Below are positions 42,165 to 54,780 of a stretch of DNA of 64,000 bases, one piece after another. The stretch lies in NCBI RefSeq assembly GCF_000689255.1, contig NZ_HG964446.1, positions 1,875,191 through 1,939,190 of the forward strand, read 5' to 3'. The notes below the pieces were generated by a model. That model ran no database searches and was not told where the DNA came from. It saw nothing but the letters and a program-made list of their open reading frames with translations. The DNA comes from Mycobacterium triplex (lineage in GTDB: Bacteria; Actinomycetota; Actinomycetes; Mycobacteriales; Mycobacteriaceae). How positions within the stretch are numbered: the stretch's first letter is position 1; each line of letters opens with the position of its first letter. The position numbers were made by a program, and so were the translations under genes.

Positions 42165-42599
42165 ATGGTCGAGATTCATGTGGAACGCACGATCGCCGCG
42201 CCGGTGGAGCAAGTGTTCGACTGGCTGGCCGATCCGGTCAATCTGGCCGCCTCGCCGTTGGCGCTCAAGGGTTACTGGGCCAAGGGCACGTCGGGTCCGG
42301 GCCCGGGAGCGTTGCGCGAGGTGATCGCGGTCGGCAGCTGGTTTCGCGAAGAGCTGACGGCCTACGATCGGCCCCACAGCTACACCTACTTGATCGTCAA
42401 GTCGATCCCGCCGTTCGATCACGACGGCGGCACCCTGACGTTCACGGCCGCCGGCGATGGGACGCATGTCGACTGGCTGACCAACTACACCCATCCGGCC
42501 GCGGCCGGAGGCAAGGCGCTGGAGGCGCTCACCCGCCGGCTGCTGCGCTCGAGTTTTGTCGCGATCCTGGACGCGTGCGCGAAGGCGCTGGAAAAGTAG
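42165..42599 (+). CDS. SRPBCC family (START-like) protein
   Basis: 144 residues of the helix-grip fold: VERTIAAPVEQVFDWLADPV is the typical START/polyketide-cyclase opening, YLIVKSIPPFDHDGGTLTFT and HVDWLTNYTHP are barrel strands, and the C-terminal helix runs to KALEK. Such proteins bind hydrophobic small molecules. ATG 42165 is chosen over GTG 42159. Ligand unknown. Confidence 0.83.
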   Translation: MVEIHVERTIAAPVEQVFDWLADPVNLAASPLALKGYWAKGTSGPGPGALREVIAVGSWFREELTAYDRPHSYTYLIVKSIPPFDHDGGTLTFTAAGDGTHVDWLTNYTHPAAAGGKALEALTRRLLRSSFVAILDACAKALEK

Positions 42600-42638
42600 C
42601 GCCGAATTCTGCTGTAGCGCAACCCTTTAGCGCGCGTA

Positions 42639-42998
42639 TCAATGGTGCGTGGTGACGGAGTTGGCCAGCTGTGATCCGATCACGCCCGCCACGACGATCA
42701 GGACCAGCGCAATGGTGGGCCATACCCACATGACCCGCTTGCGCGCCGCCGCGACGATGATGCCGCAGACGGCGACGACGGCCGCGATCCCGACACCGCC
42801 CCACGTCACCGCGTAGGCCCAATCGAGCGCCGATGTGTCGCAGTTCTTGCCGGCGCACGAATCGGTCGCCATTACGAAGAAGAAGGAAAAGGTGATGGAC
42901 AGGGCTCCCGCGATCGCGGCCAGCACGAACATGGCGACCGTGGCGATGCTGTCGGTCGTCGAGCGCTGTCTCTGTTGCGGGGGATCGTTAGCCGTCAT
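42639..42998 (-). CDS. Small integral membrane protein
   Basis: 119 residues: a polar N terminus (MTANDPPQQRQRS) followed by three hydrophobic helices (VAMFVLAAIAGALSITFSFF, WGGVGIAAVVAVCGIIVAA, WPTIALVLIVVAGVIGS) and an outside loop with two Cys (DSCAGKNCDT) that could pair. No family is recognised beyond a general mycobacterial membrane protein. Its start at 42998 and the TetR stop at 43024 are 25 bases apart on the same strand. Confidence 0.7.
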   Translation of the reverse strand: MTANDPPQQRQRSTTDSIATVAMFVLAAIAGALSITFSFFFVMATDSCAGKNCDTSALDWAYAVTWGGVGIAAVVAVCGIIVAAARKRVMWVWPTIALVLIVVAGVIGSQLANSVTTHH

Positions 42999-43023
42999 GT
43001 ATCAGCTATGCCCAATCCCGGGC

Positions 43024-43728
43024 TCAGTAATCGCGCGGCAAAGCCGCCACCATCGCCTCGAGCTGTGCCCGACTGAGCACCGCGATGCTTCCGTCGGGAA
43101 GCCCGAGAACCCGGTCGACGGCCAACCCGTGCAGCCTGCATCTGTCGGTCAGGACATCGATGGCGCGCTGCCTGCCGGGTTCGTCGGGGGCATCGATGAT
43201 CTGGACGACGTTGGTGTTGAGGCGTGCGGCGAGGCCTTGGATCATGTCGGCCACCCCTTCGGCGTCGAAGGTGTCAAAGATGCCTTCGGCCACTCCGTCG
43301 CAGATCAATCGGGTCAGCAGCGGTCGCGTCAGCTCTTCGCTCACCGCGATGATGCGTCCGTACAGATGCGCGTTTTCGGGCCGTAGCAGCGAGACCATCG
43401 CGGCCAATTGCTCGGGTGTGCCGGTCCGCATCTTGACGTCGAACCCGGCCTGCAGCAGCGTGTTGAGCCGATCCAAAGCGTTGCCTTCGCAATGGGCGGA
43501 GGCCTCCTCGAGGACCGCGAGCTGGCCGCGGACGCTGCGCTCGGCCAGTGTGGTGATGAGCGCTTCCTTCGACGGAAACCAGTGGTAGAAAGCTCCTTTG
43601 GAGACTCCGGCGTCGGCGATCAGATCGTTGAGGCTGACATTGTCGTACCCGCGCGCAACGAACAGCGCCGTGGCCCGATCCAGGATCTCGGCACGGCGAA
43701 TGTCGGGATGCTTAACTACCCGCGGCAT
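43024..43728 (-). CDS. TetR family regulator
   Basis: 234 residues. RRAEILDRATALFVARGYDN, then VSLNDLIADAGVSKGAFYHW and FPSKEALITTLAE, are a classical TetR HTH. The C-terminal domain is of unknown ligand class. The ATG overlaps the 3' end of the membrane-protein gene by 17 bases, so both form one operon read from about 44190. A 19-base palindrome at 44196 upstream of the operon is its likely operator. Confidence 0.9.
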   Translation of the reverse strand: MPRVVKHPDIRRAEILDRATALFVARGYDNVSLNDLIADAGVSKGAFYHWFPSKEALITTLAERSVRGQLAVLEEASAHCEGNALDRLNTLLQAGFDVKMRTGTPEQLAAMVSLLRPENAHLYGRIIAVSEELTRPLLTRLICDGVAEGIFDTFDAEGVADMIQGLAARLNTNVVQIIDAPDEPGRQRAIDVLTDRCRLHGLAVDRVLGLPDGSIAVLSRAQLEAMVAALPRDY

Positions 43729-44164
43729 CCGCTCGATCCGGCTCGGCGGGTTTGGCGATCCAGCCCACGTAGGTCAGGTACAGGCCCACCAATGCGATCG
43801 CGCCGAAGATGGCGCGCACCAACGGAATAGCGTTCTCTTGCAACGACTTACCGGCCGAGTCGTAGACGTCGGGAATCGCCAGCACAAGGATGCCCCGGAT
43901 GGCGAGAAACCACCCCAGCAGCGACACCAAAACCGCTGCGACGCTTCGCCAATACTGGTGAAAGGCGATGATGACGCTGCCCCACATCAGCAGCACGGCC
44001 CCCAGCACCCACTGCCACATCGGACTGGTGCTGAATTCGTGCAGTAACACCGGCATTTGCGACGACGCGCGCACCGCGATGATGGACGGCACGATCAGAA
44101 AAAACGGGCCGAACGCGCGCGCGAACATCCGGGTACGAAACTGCGACGGATCTGGCTGGCTCAT
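43712..44164 (-). CDS. Multi-pass membrane protein co-transcribed with TetR
   Basis: 150 residues with four hydrophobic helices (FGPFFLIVPSIIAVRA, WVLGAVLLMWGSVIIAFHQY, VAAVLVSLLGWFLAIRGILV, AIFGAIALVGLYLTYVGWIA). ATG 44164 has GGAGGTAGCC upstream and is preferred over the in-frame earlier ATG. No family known. Its coupling to the TetR gene suggests it is part of the response the regulator controls. Confidence 0.75.
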   Translation of the reverse strand: MSQPDPSQFRTRMFARAFGPFFLIVPSIIAVRASSQMPVLLHEFSTSPMWQWVLGAVLLMWGSVIIAFHQYWRSVAAVLVSLLGWFLAIRGILVLAIPDVYDSAGKSLQENAIPLVRAIFGAIALVGLYLTYVGWIAKPAEPDRADAAGS

Positions 44165-44195
44165 GGCTACCTCCACTCACGGATGATCCGACGGT

Positions 44196-44214
44196 AACCG
44201 ACCAGTGGTCGGTT
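44196..44214. promoter_or_regulatory. Palindromic operator between TetR operon and XRE-type gene
   Basis: AACCGACCAGTGGTCGGTT is a perfect 9-bp inverted repeat around one G. A weaker GACC-N7-GGTC repeat follows at 44220-44234. It sits in the short gap between two divergent transcription units, and the TetR protein of 43024 is the likely binder. Confidence 0.7.
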
Positions 44215-44278
44215 TACAAGACCAACAGTCGGTCAACAGGTGCGGATGTTTGCTTGCCTGTGCGGGTATTCGGGGGAG

Positions 44279-45169
44279 ATGGACATTGCCAAGGACATCA
44301 AGGATTTCTTGATGTCCCGACGGGCCAGAATCTCGCCCGCGCAAGTCGGACTGCCGCCGGGCCGCCGCCGGCGCGTGCCCGGACTGCGGCGCGAAGAAGT
44401 CGCCCAGCTGGCCGGCGTGAGCATCGAGTACTACACCCAGGTCGAGCGGGGAAACGTGGCCGGCGTCTCCGAGGACGTCCTGCATGCGGTCGCCCGAGCC
44501 CTGCAACTCGGTGAGGCAGAGGAAACCCATCTGTTCGATCTTGTTCGCGCTGCCACCAGCAAGGGCGACCGAACCCGACCGGGGCGCGCCACGGACCAAA
44601 CCGTTCCCGGCGGCGTGCGGGCATTGCTGGACAGCATGGTCACCGCGCCGGCGATCGTGATCAGCGGTCACCTCGATCTGGTGGCCGCCAATGCACTCGG
44701 GCGCGCGCTGTACGCACCGGTCTTCGCCGGCGCAAAGGCGACGCCGAACCTGGTCCGATTCATGTTTCTCGATGCCGCCGCCAAGCAGTTCTTCCCCGAC
44801 TGGGCCCGCGAAGCCGACGATGTCGTCTCGCTGCTGCGGGCCGAAGCGGTACGCTCGCCCGGCTCGTCGGCCGTCACCGGCCTGGTCGACGAGCTGGCGA
44901 CCCGCAGCGGCCAATTCCGCACCAGCTGGGCCGCGCAGAACGTCAAGGCACATCGGCACGGTGTCAAGCGATTTCGGCATCCCGACATCGGTGAACTGTC
45001 GCTGATCTACAACGTCTTGGATATCACCAGCGGGGGCGGCCTGTCGTTGATCGGCCATACCGCCGAACCGGGCTCGCGATCCGACCAGGCGCTGCGGCTA
45101 CTCGCCGGCGGTACCGCGACCGGCCCCGACCCCGGTGCGGACACGCGACGCGACAACGCGTCGGCGTAG
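44279..45169 (+). CDS. Helix-turn-helix (XRE) regulator with MmyB-like ligand domain
   Basis: 296 residues. N-terminal XRE HTH: RRARISPAQVGLPPGRRRRV, PGLRREEVAQLAGVSIEYYT, QVERGNVAGVSEDVLHAVAR. The C-terminal ~180 residues are the MmyB-like PAS-type ligand-binding domain (LDLVAANALGRALYAPVF, RFMFLDAAAKQFFPDW, FRHPDIGELSLIYNVLDI). This is a common actinobacterial regulator, often next to the oxidoreductase it controls. ATG 44279 is chosen by family length; GTG 44240 is possible. Confidence 0.88.
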   Translation: MDIAKDIKDFLMSRRARISPAQVGLPPGRRRRVPGLRREEVAQLAGVSIEYYTQVERGNVAGVSEDVLHAVARALQLGEAEETHLFDLVRAATSKGDRTRPGRATDQTVPGGVRALLDSMVTAPAIVISGHLDLVAANALGRALYAPVFAGAKATPNLVRFMFLDAAAKQFFPDWAREADDVVSLLRAEAVRSPGSSAVTGLVDELATRSGQFRTSWAAQNVKAHRHGVKRFRHPDIGELSLIYNVLDITSGGGLSLIGHTAEPGSRSDQALRLLAGGTATGPDPGADTRRDNASA

Positions 45170-45182
45170 CGTCGCGTTCGCG

Positions 45183-46565
45183 CTAGTTCTGCAGCCGCTG
45201 CATCAGTTGGTCGGCGGCGTTGCGGCCGCTGACCAAGGCGCCGATGACGGTCGACGGATTCTTGGTGTCGACGGCCTCACCCGCCAGGTACAGCCGGTCG
45301 CCGATGGGTTCGCGCAGCCGCCGGCGGTCGTCGAGCCCGGAACCGGGCGCGTGGAACGAGTAGCTGCCCCGCGCGTACGGGTCGGTGCTCCAACTCGAGG
45401 TCCGGACGTCAACCGGCGCGATGTCGTCGCCGAACAGCTGGCGGGCGATCGGTAGCGCACGGGCCGTCACGTCGGCGGCCGACGACGCCTCTACCGCCCG
45501 GCCGCGGTCGCCGGCATTGAAAGCCACCACGATCGGTCCGGCGGAGTTGGACAGGGTGAACCACTGCGCCCACGCGCCCGGGTCGGTGCCCAGGAAGAGG
45601 TAAAAGGCGTTGTCCGTCTTCCACGTTCGCCGGTCGAACCGGAAGAAGCTCTTGGACAGCACACCGAATCCCAGCGCGTTCACCGCGTGCGCATGGCCGT
45701 CGGGAAGCGGCGGGTCGAAGGTGATCGAACCGGCCTTGAGTACCCCGAGGGGAACCGTGACGATCGCGGCGGGTCCTTCGAAGGATTGGTTTGCGGCGTG
45801 CACGATGACGGAGTTGTCTCGTCGAGTGATCGCGGTGACCGGCGCATTGAAGACGATCTGAAGTCCGTCGGCGAGCAGCGTCGGCAGGGCGTCGTAGCCG
45901 TTCGTGATGACGGCCTGGTCCCCGTCGGCGTAGTCGCCGGTGTCAAATGTGGTGGCGGACAACTGGTCTGCGCAGGCCGCGTATTCGTCCTCGATCTCGG
46001 TGGCGACGAAGAAGGCCAGCTGGGCGCGATCCGAACTGGAAAGCGCGGCCCGTTTGGCCGCGGCGTCGATCGCGGCGCCGAGGCTCCCGCCGGTGACACG
46101 GTCACAGGCCCGCTCGACGAACTGATGCCAGGGGTCGGCGTCGTAGTCCATCGGCGGCAGCCGGCGATCCACTGCGAGCTTCGCCCACCCGTAATAGTCG
46201 GTCGGGATGACCTCGGCGTGCGCCTTGCGGGCCAATTCCATCATCGGATCGCTGGCGGTGCCATGGATCCAGGACGCGCCCATCTCGATCGGCACGCCCC
46301 AGTCGCGGTTGGTGGCGACGCGGCCACCGACGCGGTCGCGGGCCTCGATCAGGCGCACCGGCCATCCCGCGTCGACGAGCTTGCGCGCGGCGGCCAGGCC
46401 CGCCATGCCGGCGCCGACGATCAGGACCGACTGGGTGTCGGGTTTGATCTCCGGCGGTGAAGGCGGCGACGCTGAATGTTTACCCGATGTGCAGGCAGCC
46501 ACCAGCCCGCCAGTGACCGCGCTCATCGTTGCTGTGAGCACCGCCCGACGGGACATCGGGAACAT
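45183..46565 (-). CDS. Flavin-containing amine oxidase, Tat lipoprotein
   Basis: 460 residues. The start MFPMSRRAVLTATMSAVTGG is a twin-arginine signal followed by the lipobox LVAAC, so the protein is probably exported folded with FAD and lipid-anchored. The flavin motifs are VLIVGAGMAGLAAARKLVDA and RLIEARDRVGGRV, with MGASWIHG near 90 and the C-terminal LYLAGEAVDTKNPSTVIGAL. It would oxidise an amine or polyamine outside the membrane. It is a paralogue of the cytoplasmic aofH gene at 47701. Confidence 0.9.
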   Translation of the reverse strand: MFPMSRRAVLTATMSAVTGGLVAACTSGKHSASPPSPPEIKPDTQSVLIVGAGMAGLAAARKLVDAGWPVRLIEARDRVGGRVATNRDWGVPIEMGASWIHGTASDPMMELARKAHAEVIPTDYYGWAKLAVDRRLPPMDYDADPWHQFVERACDRVTGGSLGAAIDAAAKRAALSSSDRAQLAFFVATEIEDEYAACADQLSATTFDTGDYADGDQAVITNGYDALPTLLADGLQIVFNAPVTAITRRDNSVIVHAANQSFEGPAAIVTVPLGVLKAGSITFDPPLPDGHAHAVNALGFGVLSKSFFRFDRRTWKTDNAFYLFLGTDPGAWAQWFTLSNSAGPIVVAFNAGDRGRAVEASSAADVTARALPIARQLFGDDIAPVDVRTSSWSTDPYARGSYSFHAPGSGLDDRRRLREPIGDRLYLAGEAVDTKNPSTVIGALVSGRNAADQLMQRLQN

Positions 46566-46746
46566 GACAATCAGCCTCTCACACGGTAACCGGCACCGCG
46601 CCGGGGTTTGGTGGTTACCGGCGAATTGTGTGCTGAGATTCGGCGCGCTGGATTGGCCGAAATTCCATAGTTGGACGACCGTGCCGTTATAAGATCGCCG
46701 CATCCGGAGTGCGGCAAGGGGGCCGTGTTCGAGGGGGGAGCTGGCG

Positions 46747-47706
46747 ATGAGTGCTCGGCGATCGACACGTGTGATCGACCCACTGCCCGGCGCACTGCCG
46801 CCAAGCCGCACCCTGACCGTCCGCGCGGTCGACGGCACCCCGCTGCACGCGGAGGTCTTCGGCCCGCCGGACGGCTACCCGATCGTGCTGACTCACGGCA
46901 TCACCTGCGCGATCCGCGCGTGGGCCTACCAGATCGCCGACTTGGCCACCGAGTACCGAGTGATCGCGTACGACCACCGCGGCCACGGCCGCAGCGGGGT
47001 CCCGCGGCGCTGCGGCTACAGCCTCAAACACCTTGCGTCCGATCTGGATTGCGTGTTGGAGGCGACGGTCGCGCCGCACGAGCGGGCGGTGCTCGCCGGG
47101 CACTCGATGGGCGGTATCACGATTGCCGCGTGGTCGGCCCGCTATCGCCACAAGGTCCAGCGTCGCGCCGACGCCGTCGCGCTGATCAACACGACCAGCG
47201 GCGACCTGGTGCGCCAGGTGAAGCTGTTCTCGGTGCCGGGCCGACTGTCGCCCGCGCGGTCGATTGCCGCGCGGCACCTGATCAACCTGTTCGGCGGGTT
47301 CCCGATTCCGAGTGCGGCCCTGCTGGCCAGTCGCTCATTTGTCGCGATGCTGGCCGTCGGCAAGGATGCCGACCCGAGCGTAGCCAAGCTCATTCACGAG
47401 TTGTTCGTGCAGACAGCACCGGCCGGGCGCGGGGGCTGTGCGAGGACGCTCGTCGAATCGCTGGGCTCGAAATACCTCGACCTGTCCGGGTTGGCCGTCC
47501 CGACGCTGGTCATCGGCAGCCAAGACGACCGGCTGACGCCGATCGCCGCATCCCGCGAGATCGCCCGCACCGCGCCCAACGTGGTCGGCCTGGTCGAGTT
47601 GCCCGGCGGTCACTGCTCGATGCTGGAACACCACCGGGAGGTCACCGGGCAGCTGCGGTTACTGGCCGAATCCGTCACCCTGCCGGTCGCGCGGATCAGC
47701 TCATAG
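46747..47706 (+). CDS. hpx: Alpha/beta hydrolase Hpx (non-heme haloperoxidase-like)
   Basis: 319 residues. Oxyanion region [16 protein letters not shown], nucleophile elbow [16 protein letters not shown], and Asp/His near [10 protein letters not shown] and [12 protein letters not shown]. It matches Rv3171c (hpx) in type and position beside aofH. The family includes cofactor-free haloperoxidases, epoxide hydrolases and esterases, so the true reaction is not settled. ATG 46747 has GAGGGGGGAG upstream. It overlaps the convergent aofH stop by 6 bases. Confidence 0.86.
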   Translation: MSARRSTRVIDPLPGALPPSRTLTVRAVDGTPLHAEVFGPPDGYPIVLTHGITCAIRAWAYQIADLATEYRVIAYDHRGHGRSGVPRRCGYSLKHLASDLDCVLEATVAPHERAVLAGHSMGGITIAAWSARYRHKVQRRADAVALINTTSGDLVRQVKLFSVPGRLSPARSIAARHLINLFGGFPIPSAALLASRSFVAMLAVGKDADPSVAKLIHELFVQTAPAGRGGCARTLVESLGSKYLDLSGLAVPTLVIGSQDDRLTPIAASREIARTAPNVVGLVELPGGHCSMLEHHREVTGQLRLLAESVTLPVARISS

Positions 47707-49047
47707 CAGGGCGGCGATCTCGGCCGCCGCTCGCCGTCCGGACCGGACGGCGCCGTCGAAGAACCCGGTCCACTCGTCGGCGGTCTCGGTGCCGGCCCAA
47801 TGAATGGGCCCGACCGGTTCGCGCAGCCACCGCCCGAACCGCGTCCACGAGCCGGGCGGTACCGCCGCGGTCGGGCCACCCGGCGCGAAATCCTCAGTGC
47901 CCCAACGATGATCCGCATAGTCGAGAGGGCGCAGTGCCTCGTCGCCGAATAGCGACGCGAAGCAACGCAACGTATCGCGGCGCCGCTGGTCGGTGGGTAG
48001 GGAATCGAACGCCCGGGCGTCGACGAAGCCCAATAGGATGCCCGGCCCGTCGGCCCGCGGGCTGACGTCGAAGGTGATGAACACCGGGCCTTTGTCGGAC
48101 AGCGCCTGGCCCGAGAAACCGTTGGCCCGCCAGAACGGGGTCGAATACGCCGCGAAGGCCTTGCTGAGCCGGCCCTGCGGCCACCGCTGGACCAACTGCT
48201 GGTACTCGGCGGGCAGCGGGGGAGTGAATTCGATGGCCCCGCGATGGGCCGGCGGGATCGCGACGATGACGAATCCCGCATCGGCCGCGCCCCGGTCGGA
48301 GGTGACGGTGACGCCGGAACCGTGCCGCTCGATGCGGCGCACCGGCGCGCTGAGCACGACGCGCGCGCCCAGTTCGTCCGCCGCCGCCCGGGCGATCTGC
48401 TGGGTGCCGCCGGCGAAATGGTCCTGCTGGGCGCCGTCCACGGTATCGAGCATCCGATCCAGACCGCCCGCGGCGCGGATGTAGCGCGCCGCGTGCAGCA
48501 TCGACACGTCGTCGAGTTCACAACCCCAGGTCACCCGGGCCATGATGGCCATCAGGTCGCGGGACGAGGCGGTGGCACGCACCGACCGCAACCACTGCCC
48601 GAACGACAGGCCGTCGAGCTGTTGCGCGCGGTGCGCCTGCCACGGTGCGTCGACCGGAACGCTGCGCGCGATCCTCTCGAATTGCCAACGCAGCCGGCCG
48701 ATATCGAGCAACCCGGTCAGCGAAAGCTTGGGGATGGTGCCGTGATAGGACCGGGTCCAGCCGCGCCAGTGGATGACGTTCTTGCCGTCGTGGTAGGTAG
48801 GCGTGGTCGGGATCTGCAACTCGCCCGCCAATGCGAGCACGGCGTCTTGGGTCGGGCCGACGAACGCGCCCCCCATGTCGGCCGGCAATCCGGCGACGCT
48901 ACCGGTGAACGAACGCCCGCCGACGCGGTCGCGACCCTCGAAGACCACCACGTCGTGGCCCTGTCGCGTCAGCTCTCGCGCCGCGGCAAGGCCGGCAAAG
49001 CCGGCGCCGACCACCACAACATCGACAGTCCACGACGGCTTTGTCAC
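47701..49047 (-). CDS. aofH: Flavin monoamine oxidase AofH
   Basis: 448 residues, the same length as Rv3170 in my memory. FAD motifs [20 protein letters not shown] and [20 protein letters not shown], with [13 protein letters not shown], and the C-terminal [20 protein letters not shown]. Unlike the paralogue at 45183 it has no signal peptide and should be cytoplasmic. It would oxidise primary or secondary amines, giving aldehyde, ammonia and hydrogen peroxide. Confidence 0.92.
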   Translation of the reverse strand: MTKPSWTVDVVVVGAGFAGLAAARELTRQGHDVVVFEGRDRVGGRSFTGSVAGLPADMGGAFVGPTQDAVLALAGELQIPTTPTYHDGKNVIHWRGWTRSYHGTIPKLSLTGLLDIGRLRWQFERIARSVPVDAPWQAHRAQQLDGLSFGQWLRSVRATASSRDLMAIMARVTWGCELDDVSMLHAARYIRAAGGLDRMLDTVDGAQQDHFAGGTQQIARAAADELGARVVLSAPVRRIERHGSGVTVTSDRGAADAGFVIVAIPPAHRGAIEFTPPLPAEYQQLVQRWPQGRLSKAFAAYSTPFWRANGFSGQALSDKGPVFITFDVSPRADGPGILLGFVDARAFDSLPTDQRRRDTLRCFASLFGDEALRPLDYADHRWGTEDFAPGGPTAAVPPGSWTRFGRWLREPVGPIHWAGTETADEWTGFFDGAVRSGRRAAAEIAALL

Positions 49048-49153
49048 GCCCTCTAGTCAACCGCATTGCCCGGTAGCTGCGGTAGAGCGGTGTTCGCATC
49101 TCGGCGATGGCAACCGTATGCCGACCGGGGTGCCTTGGCTAATCTGCGATCAC

Positions 49154-49536
49154 GTGATCATCACCGAGCCGGCCGCTACTGCCAATACAAGAACACAGCT
49201 GCGAACCGTGGCTCTGGGCAGCATGATCGGCACCACGATCGAGCGGTACGACTTCTATCTGTACGCGACGGCGTCGGCGCTGGTGTTCAAACCGCTGTTT
49301 TTTCCGCATGTTTCGTCGACGGCCGGGACGCTGGCCTCCTTCGCCACCTATGCGGCGGGATTCGGGGCCGGCCGATAGGCGCGGTGGCGTCGGGCCACTT
49401 CGGGGACCGGTTGGGCCGCAAGGCCGTTCTGGTCATCGCCTTGCTGACGATGGGCCTCGTCACGACCGCGATCGGGCTGTTGCCGACCTACGCGACGGCG
49501 GGGCTGCTCGCACCGGCGCCAACCGTTCGGCCCTAG
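49154..49536 (+). pseudogene. MFS metabolite:H+ symporter fragment, frameshifted
   Basis: The N terminus of an MHS-type transporter (proline/betaine family) is clear: [20 protein letters not shown] then [20 protein letters not shown]. The frame stops at 49378 (AAGFGAGR) but continues in another frame as [20 protein letters not shown], so one or two bases were lost near 49365. It breaks off after [13 protein letters not shown]. Only about 125 of the usual 430 residues remain. Confidence 0.85.
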
Positions 49537-49868
49537 CGTCGTTCGCCACCGACGAGCGAACTTGGACGGCGCGGGAACTCGCCGAAGAGATCGGTATCGG
49601 CGGTCGCGGCCCGGTGCTGGTGGGCTCGCCCACCGAGATCGCCGACGAACTCGAGCGCTGGGTCGAGGAAGCCGATGTCGACGGATTCAACCTCGCCTAC
49701 GTGACGACGCCGGGCACCTTCGGCGACTTCGCGAAACTGGTTGTGCCGGAACTGCGTCGACGCGGCCGGGTACCGGAACACTTCGCACGCGGCACCTTGC
49801 GCGAGCGACTGGGCGGCGCGGGACCGCTATTGCCGGCCGATCACCCGGGCGCGGCCTACCGGCGCTGA
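49537..49868 (+). pseudogene. C-terminal remnant of an LLM-class monooxygenase (NtaA/SnaA type)
   Basis: A frame joined directly to the transporter fragment reads ARELAEEIGIGGRGPVLVGS, PTEIADELERWVEEADVDGF and NLAYVTTPGTFGDFAKLVVP, the C-terminal end of nitrilotriacetate-monooxygenase-like flavin enzymes. The first ~330 residues are missing. The junction with the transporter remnant is around 49530, so one deletion probably fused the two genes. Confidence 0.85.
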
Positions 49869-49895
49869 ACCTCCGCACCACGGACGCGAAAAGGG

Positions 49896-51010
49896 TTACG
49901 GCGCGACCGTCAACCAGTCGGCGAAGCCGGACGGGTCGTGACGGCCCAGCGCACCGTGCTCGTAGAGCCCCCAGCCCTCGACCGGAGGCTTGTCGCCCTC
50001 GATGCAGACCGCGCGACCGACGTGGTCGATCACGCCGAAGCCGGCGCGTCCGATGATCGCCGGGTCGGTCATGTTGTACGTCAGGCGTTCGGCGAACTTC
50101 TCGCCCTTCCACATGCCGTGTATCCAGTCCGAATCGCCGCCGTAGCCGCCGCCGACGTGAATCGGTACCGGCAGCTTGGACTCCACGTCGAAGTGCACGG
50201 GGGAGCCGTCCGGGGTGGTCGCGTCGATCGTGGCGCCGGTCGGAATGCGGGTGCCGGAGGTGTAGTGGATCTTGACCCGCGGCCAGCCCAGTTGCTCGAC
50301 GCGGCCGTCGCGCCAGATCCGGGTGCAGTCGTTGAGCGAGCGGAACCCGTTGGGCTCCTCCTGAATGATCAGCACGATGGCGAAGTCGTCGAAAGCCATT
50401 GGTACGTATAGCCACCACATGCCCTCGAACGGCGGGTCGGCCGGCCGGCCGGCCGGTTCGGCCTCACCGATCGGGCGGATGCCCCAGGACCGGTCGCGGC
50501 TGCCCAGCCAGGTGTTGGGGTCGACCGTGATCTCCTCGCCGTCGATCACGATGTGTCCGCTCCAGGTGCCGAGCTGTGCGAACCGCTGGGCGTCCAGCGT
50601 GACCCGGTTGCCGGACCGCAGGATGTGGGGCTGTTCCTGGACGACGTCGAACAGACCCTTCCAGGTGAGATCGGCTGCAATGCCTTCGGTTTCGTCGAGG
50701 ACGATGCGCAGCTTGTGCAGCGGTTCGATCACCTCGACGCGGTAGCCGTTGACGTGCTGGTTGAGCCGGTCCTGGTCGATCGCGTCCGAAACGTGCACCG
50801 CGGTCTGCGAGTCCCCGCGCCGGACGAGCACGAAGGCATCCTTGACGCCGAGGTTGGGGTAGTAGCCGATGCCGCTGATCAGGAAGATGTTTCCGGTGCG
50901 GTCGTGGGCGTTGAAGTAGGACCGATCGTAGAAGTTGCGGTCCGAGGAGCCGGGCCAGGCGATCGGTTGGGGAATCTGGTGTACCGGGTACTCGTCGAGC
51001 GGTCCTAGCA

Positions 51011-51011
<1 letters not shown>
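49896..51011 (-). CDS. Conserved protein of Rv3169 type
   Basis: 371 residues, mostly beta, without membrane helices: ISGIGYYPNLGVKDAFVLVR, TWLGSRDRSWGIRPIGEAEP, EGMWWLYVPMAFDDFAIVLI. It matches Rv3169 by memory in length and position. This family has a lipocalin-like/AttH-like beta fold and no proven activity. Its ATG 51011 shares a base with the stop of the Rv3168-type gene (TAATG), so both are coupled and probably work together. Confidence 0.85.
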
Positions 51012-53655
<2,644 letters not shown>

Positions 53656-53705
53656 AACAACGCCCGCTCGCGAGCTGGGGGCACCTCCCGCTTGCGGGGA
53701 AAACG

Positions 53706-53737
53706 CACTGCGAGAAAGTCGGCCGGATTTCGCAGTG
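53706..53737. repeat. Intergenic hairpin before the moxR3 operon
   Basis: CACTGCG and CGCAGTG pair around 18 bases. It lies in the 195-base gap between the SDR gene and the moxR3 operon. It may end the SDR transcript or bind a regulator. Confidence 0.35.
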
Positions 53738-53850
53738 TGCCTACCCTCGCGGGATACCGGCGAACCCTGGTCACACGACGGCCTGACGTGCAAGTATGGA
53801 TCAGGCCTGTGCCGCAACGGCATAGGAAAACCGGCAAGTGGTGTGGCCAG

Positions 53851-54780
53851 ATGCCCGATAAGCCGACAGGGCGCGTCGTTGCGCTCATCGTGCTGTTGAT
53901 CGTCGTTGCCGCTGCCCTGCGCGGGTACCTTCCGGCTCGTGATCGTGCGACGCACGCCGAGGGTGGTGGCCGCGCGGCAATGGTGTTCGTCGTCGTCTTG
54001 CTGAGTGCGGCAATCGCCTTGCTCGCGGTCGCGGTCATCGCGCGACTACGCGATCCACGCGCGATGGCCCCGAAGGCCGGCGATATCTCCGGGATGCTCG
54101 GCACCGGCCGGGGGCGGCCGAACTGGCGCGTGTTGTTGATCGGGCTCGCGGTGATTGTCGCGTGGCTGTTGATCGCGATGCTGCTGGCCCGATTGTGGTT
54201 GCCGCACGGGGTGCCGCCCGCGCAGCAGGACGTCGGCGCACAGCCCCAGCCGGCCGCGCCCCCGCCGCAGCAGCACCGGCCCGCGCACCACGACAGCGGC
54301 GACATGCTGGGCATCCTGCTGGGCGCCACGGTTCCGATGATGCTGCTACTCGTCGTCGCGTCGTTCATCATGTCCCGGCGGCGATTCCGCGCCGCGACGC
54401 TGCACACCGTCGCAGAGGATGACGCCGAATATGTGCCGCCGGCAGCCCCTTCGGAATCCCTGGTGCGGGCCGCCGAACTGGGATTGGCCGAGATGGCGGA
54501 CCCGAGTCGGGAACCGCGCGAGGCGATCATCGCGTGCTATGCCGCGATGGAACGTGAGCTCGCGCAGGTTCCCGGAGCTGCTCCGCAGGAGTTCGACACC
54601 CCGACCGAGGTGCTGGCCCGCGCGGTCGAACGCCATGCGCTGCATATCGACAACGCCGTTCAACTGGTGAACCTGTTCGAGGAGGCGCGGTTCAGTCCCC
54701 ATGTGATGAACGAGGGCCACCGCGACGTTGCGGTCGGGGTGCTGCGGCTGGTTCTCGCCGAGCTTCGGAGCGCGGTATGA
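53851..54780 (+). CDS. DUF4129 membrane protein of Rv3166c type
   Basis: 309 residues. Membrane helices at VVALIVLLIVVAAALRGYL, VFVVVLLSAAIALLAVAVI, VLLIGLAVIVAWLLIAMLL and TVPMMLLLVVASFIM. The cytoplasmic C-terminal DUF4129 domain reads EPREAIIACYAAMERELAQV, DTPTEVLARAVERHAL and ARFSPHVMNEGHRDVAV. DUF4129 proteins accompany MoxR/DUF58 operons, probably in envelope or protein-complex assembly. ATG 53851 gives a length near Rv3166c. The next gene starts inside its stop (ATGA). Confidence 0.87.
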   Translation: MPDKPTGRVVALIVLLIVVAAALRGYLPARDRATHAEGGGRAAMVFVVVLLSAAIALLAVAVIARLRDPRAMAPKAGDISGMLGTGRGRPNWRVLLIGLAVIVAWLLIAMLLARLWLPHGVPPAQQDVGAQPQPAAPPPQQHRPAHHDSGDMLGILLGATVPMMLLLVVASFIMSRRRFRAATLHTVAEDDAEYVPPAAPSESLVRAAELGLAEMADPSREPREAIIACYAAMERELAQVPGAAPQEFDTPTEVLARAVERHALHIDNAVQLVNLFEEARFSPHVMNEGHRDVAVGVLRLVLAELRSAV

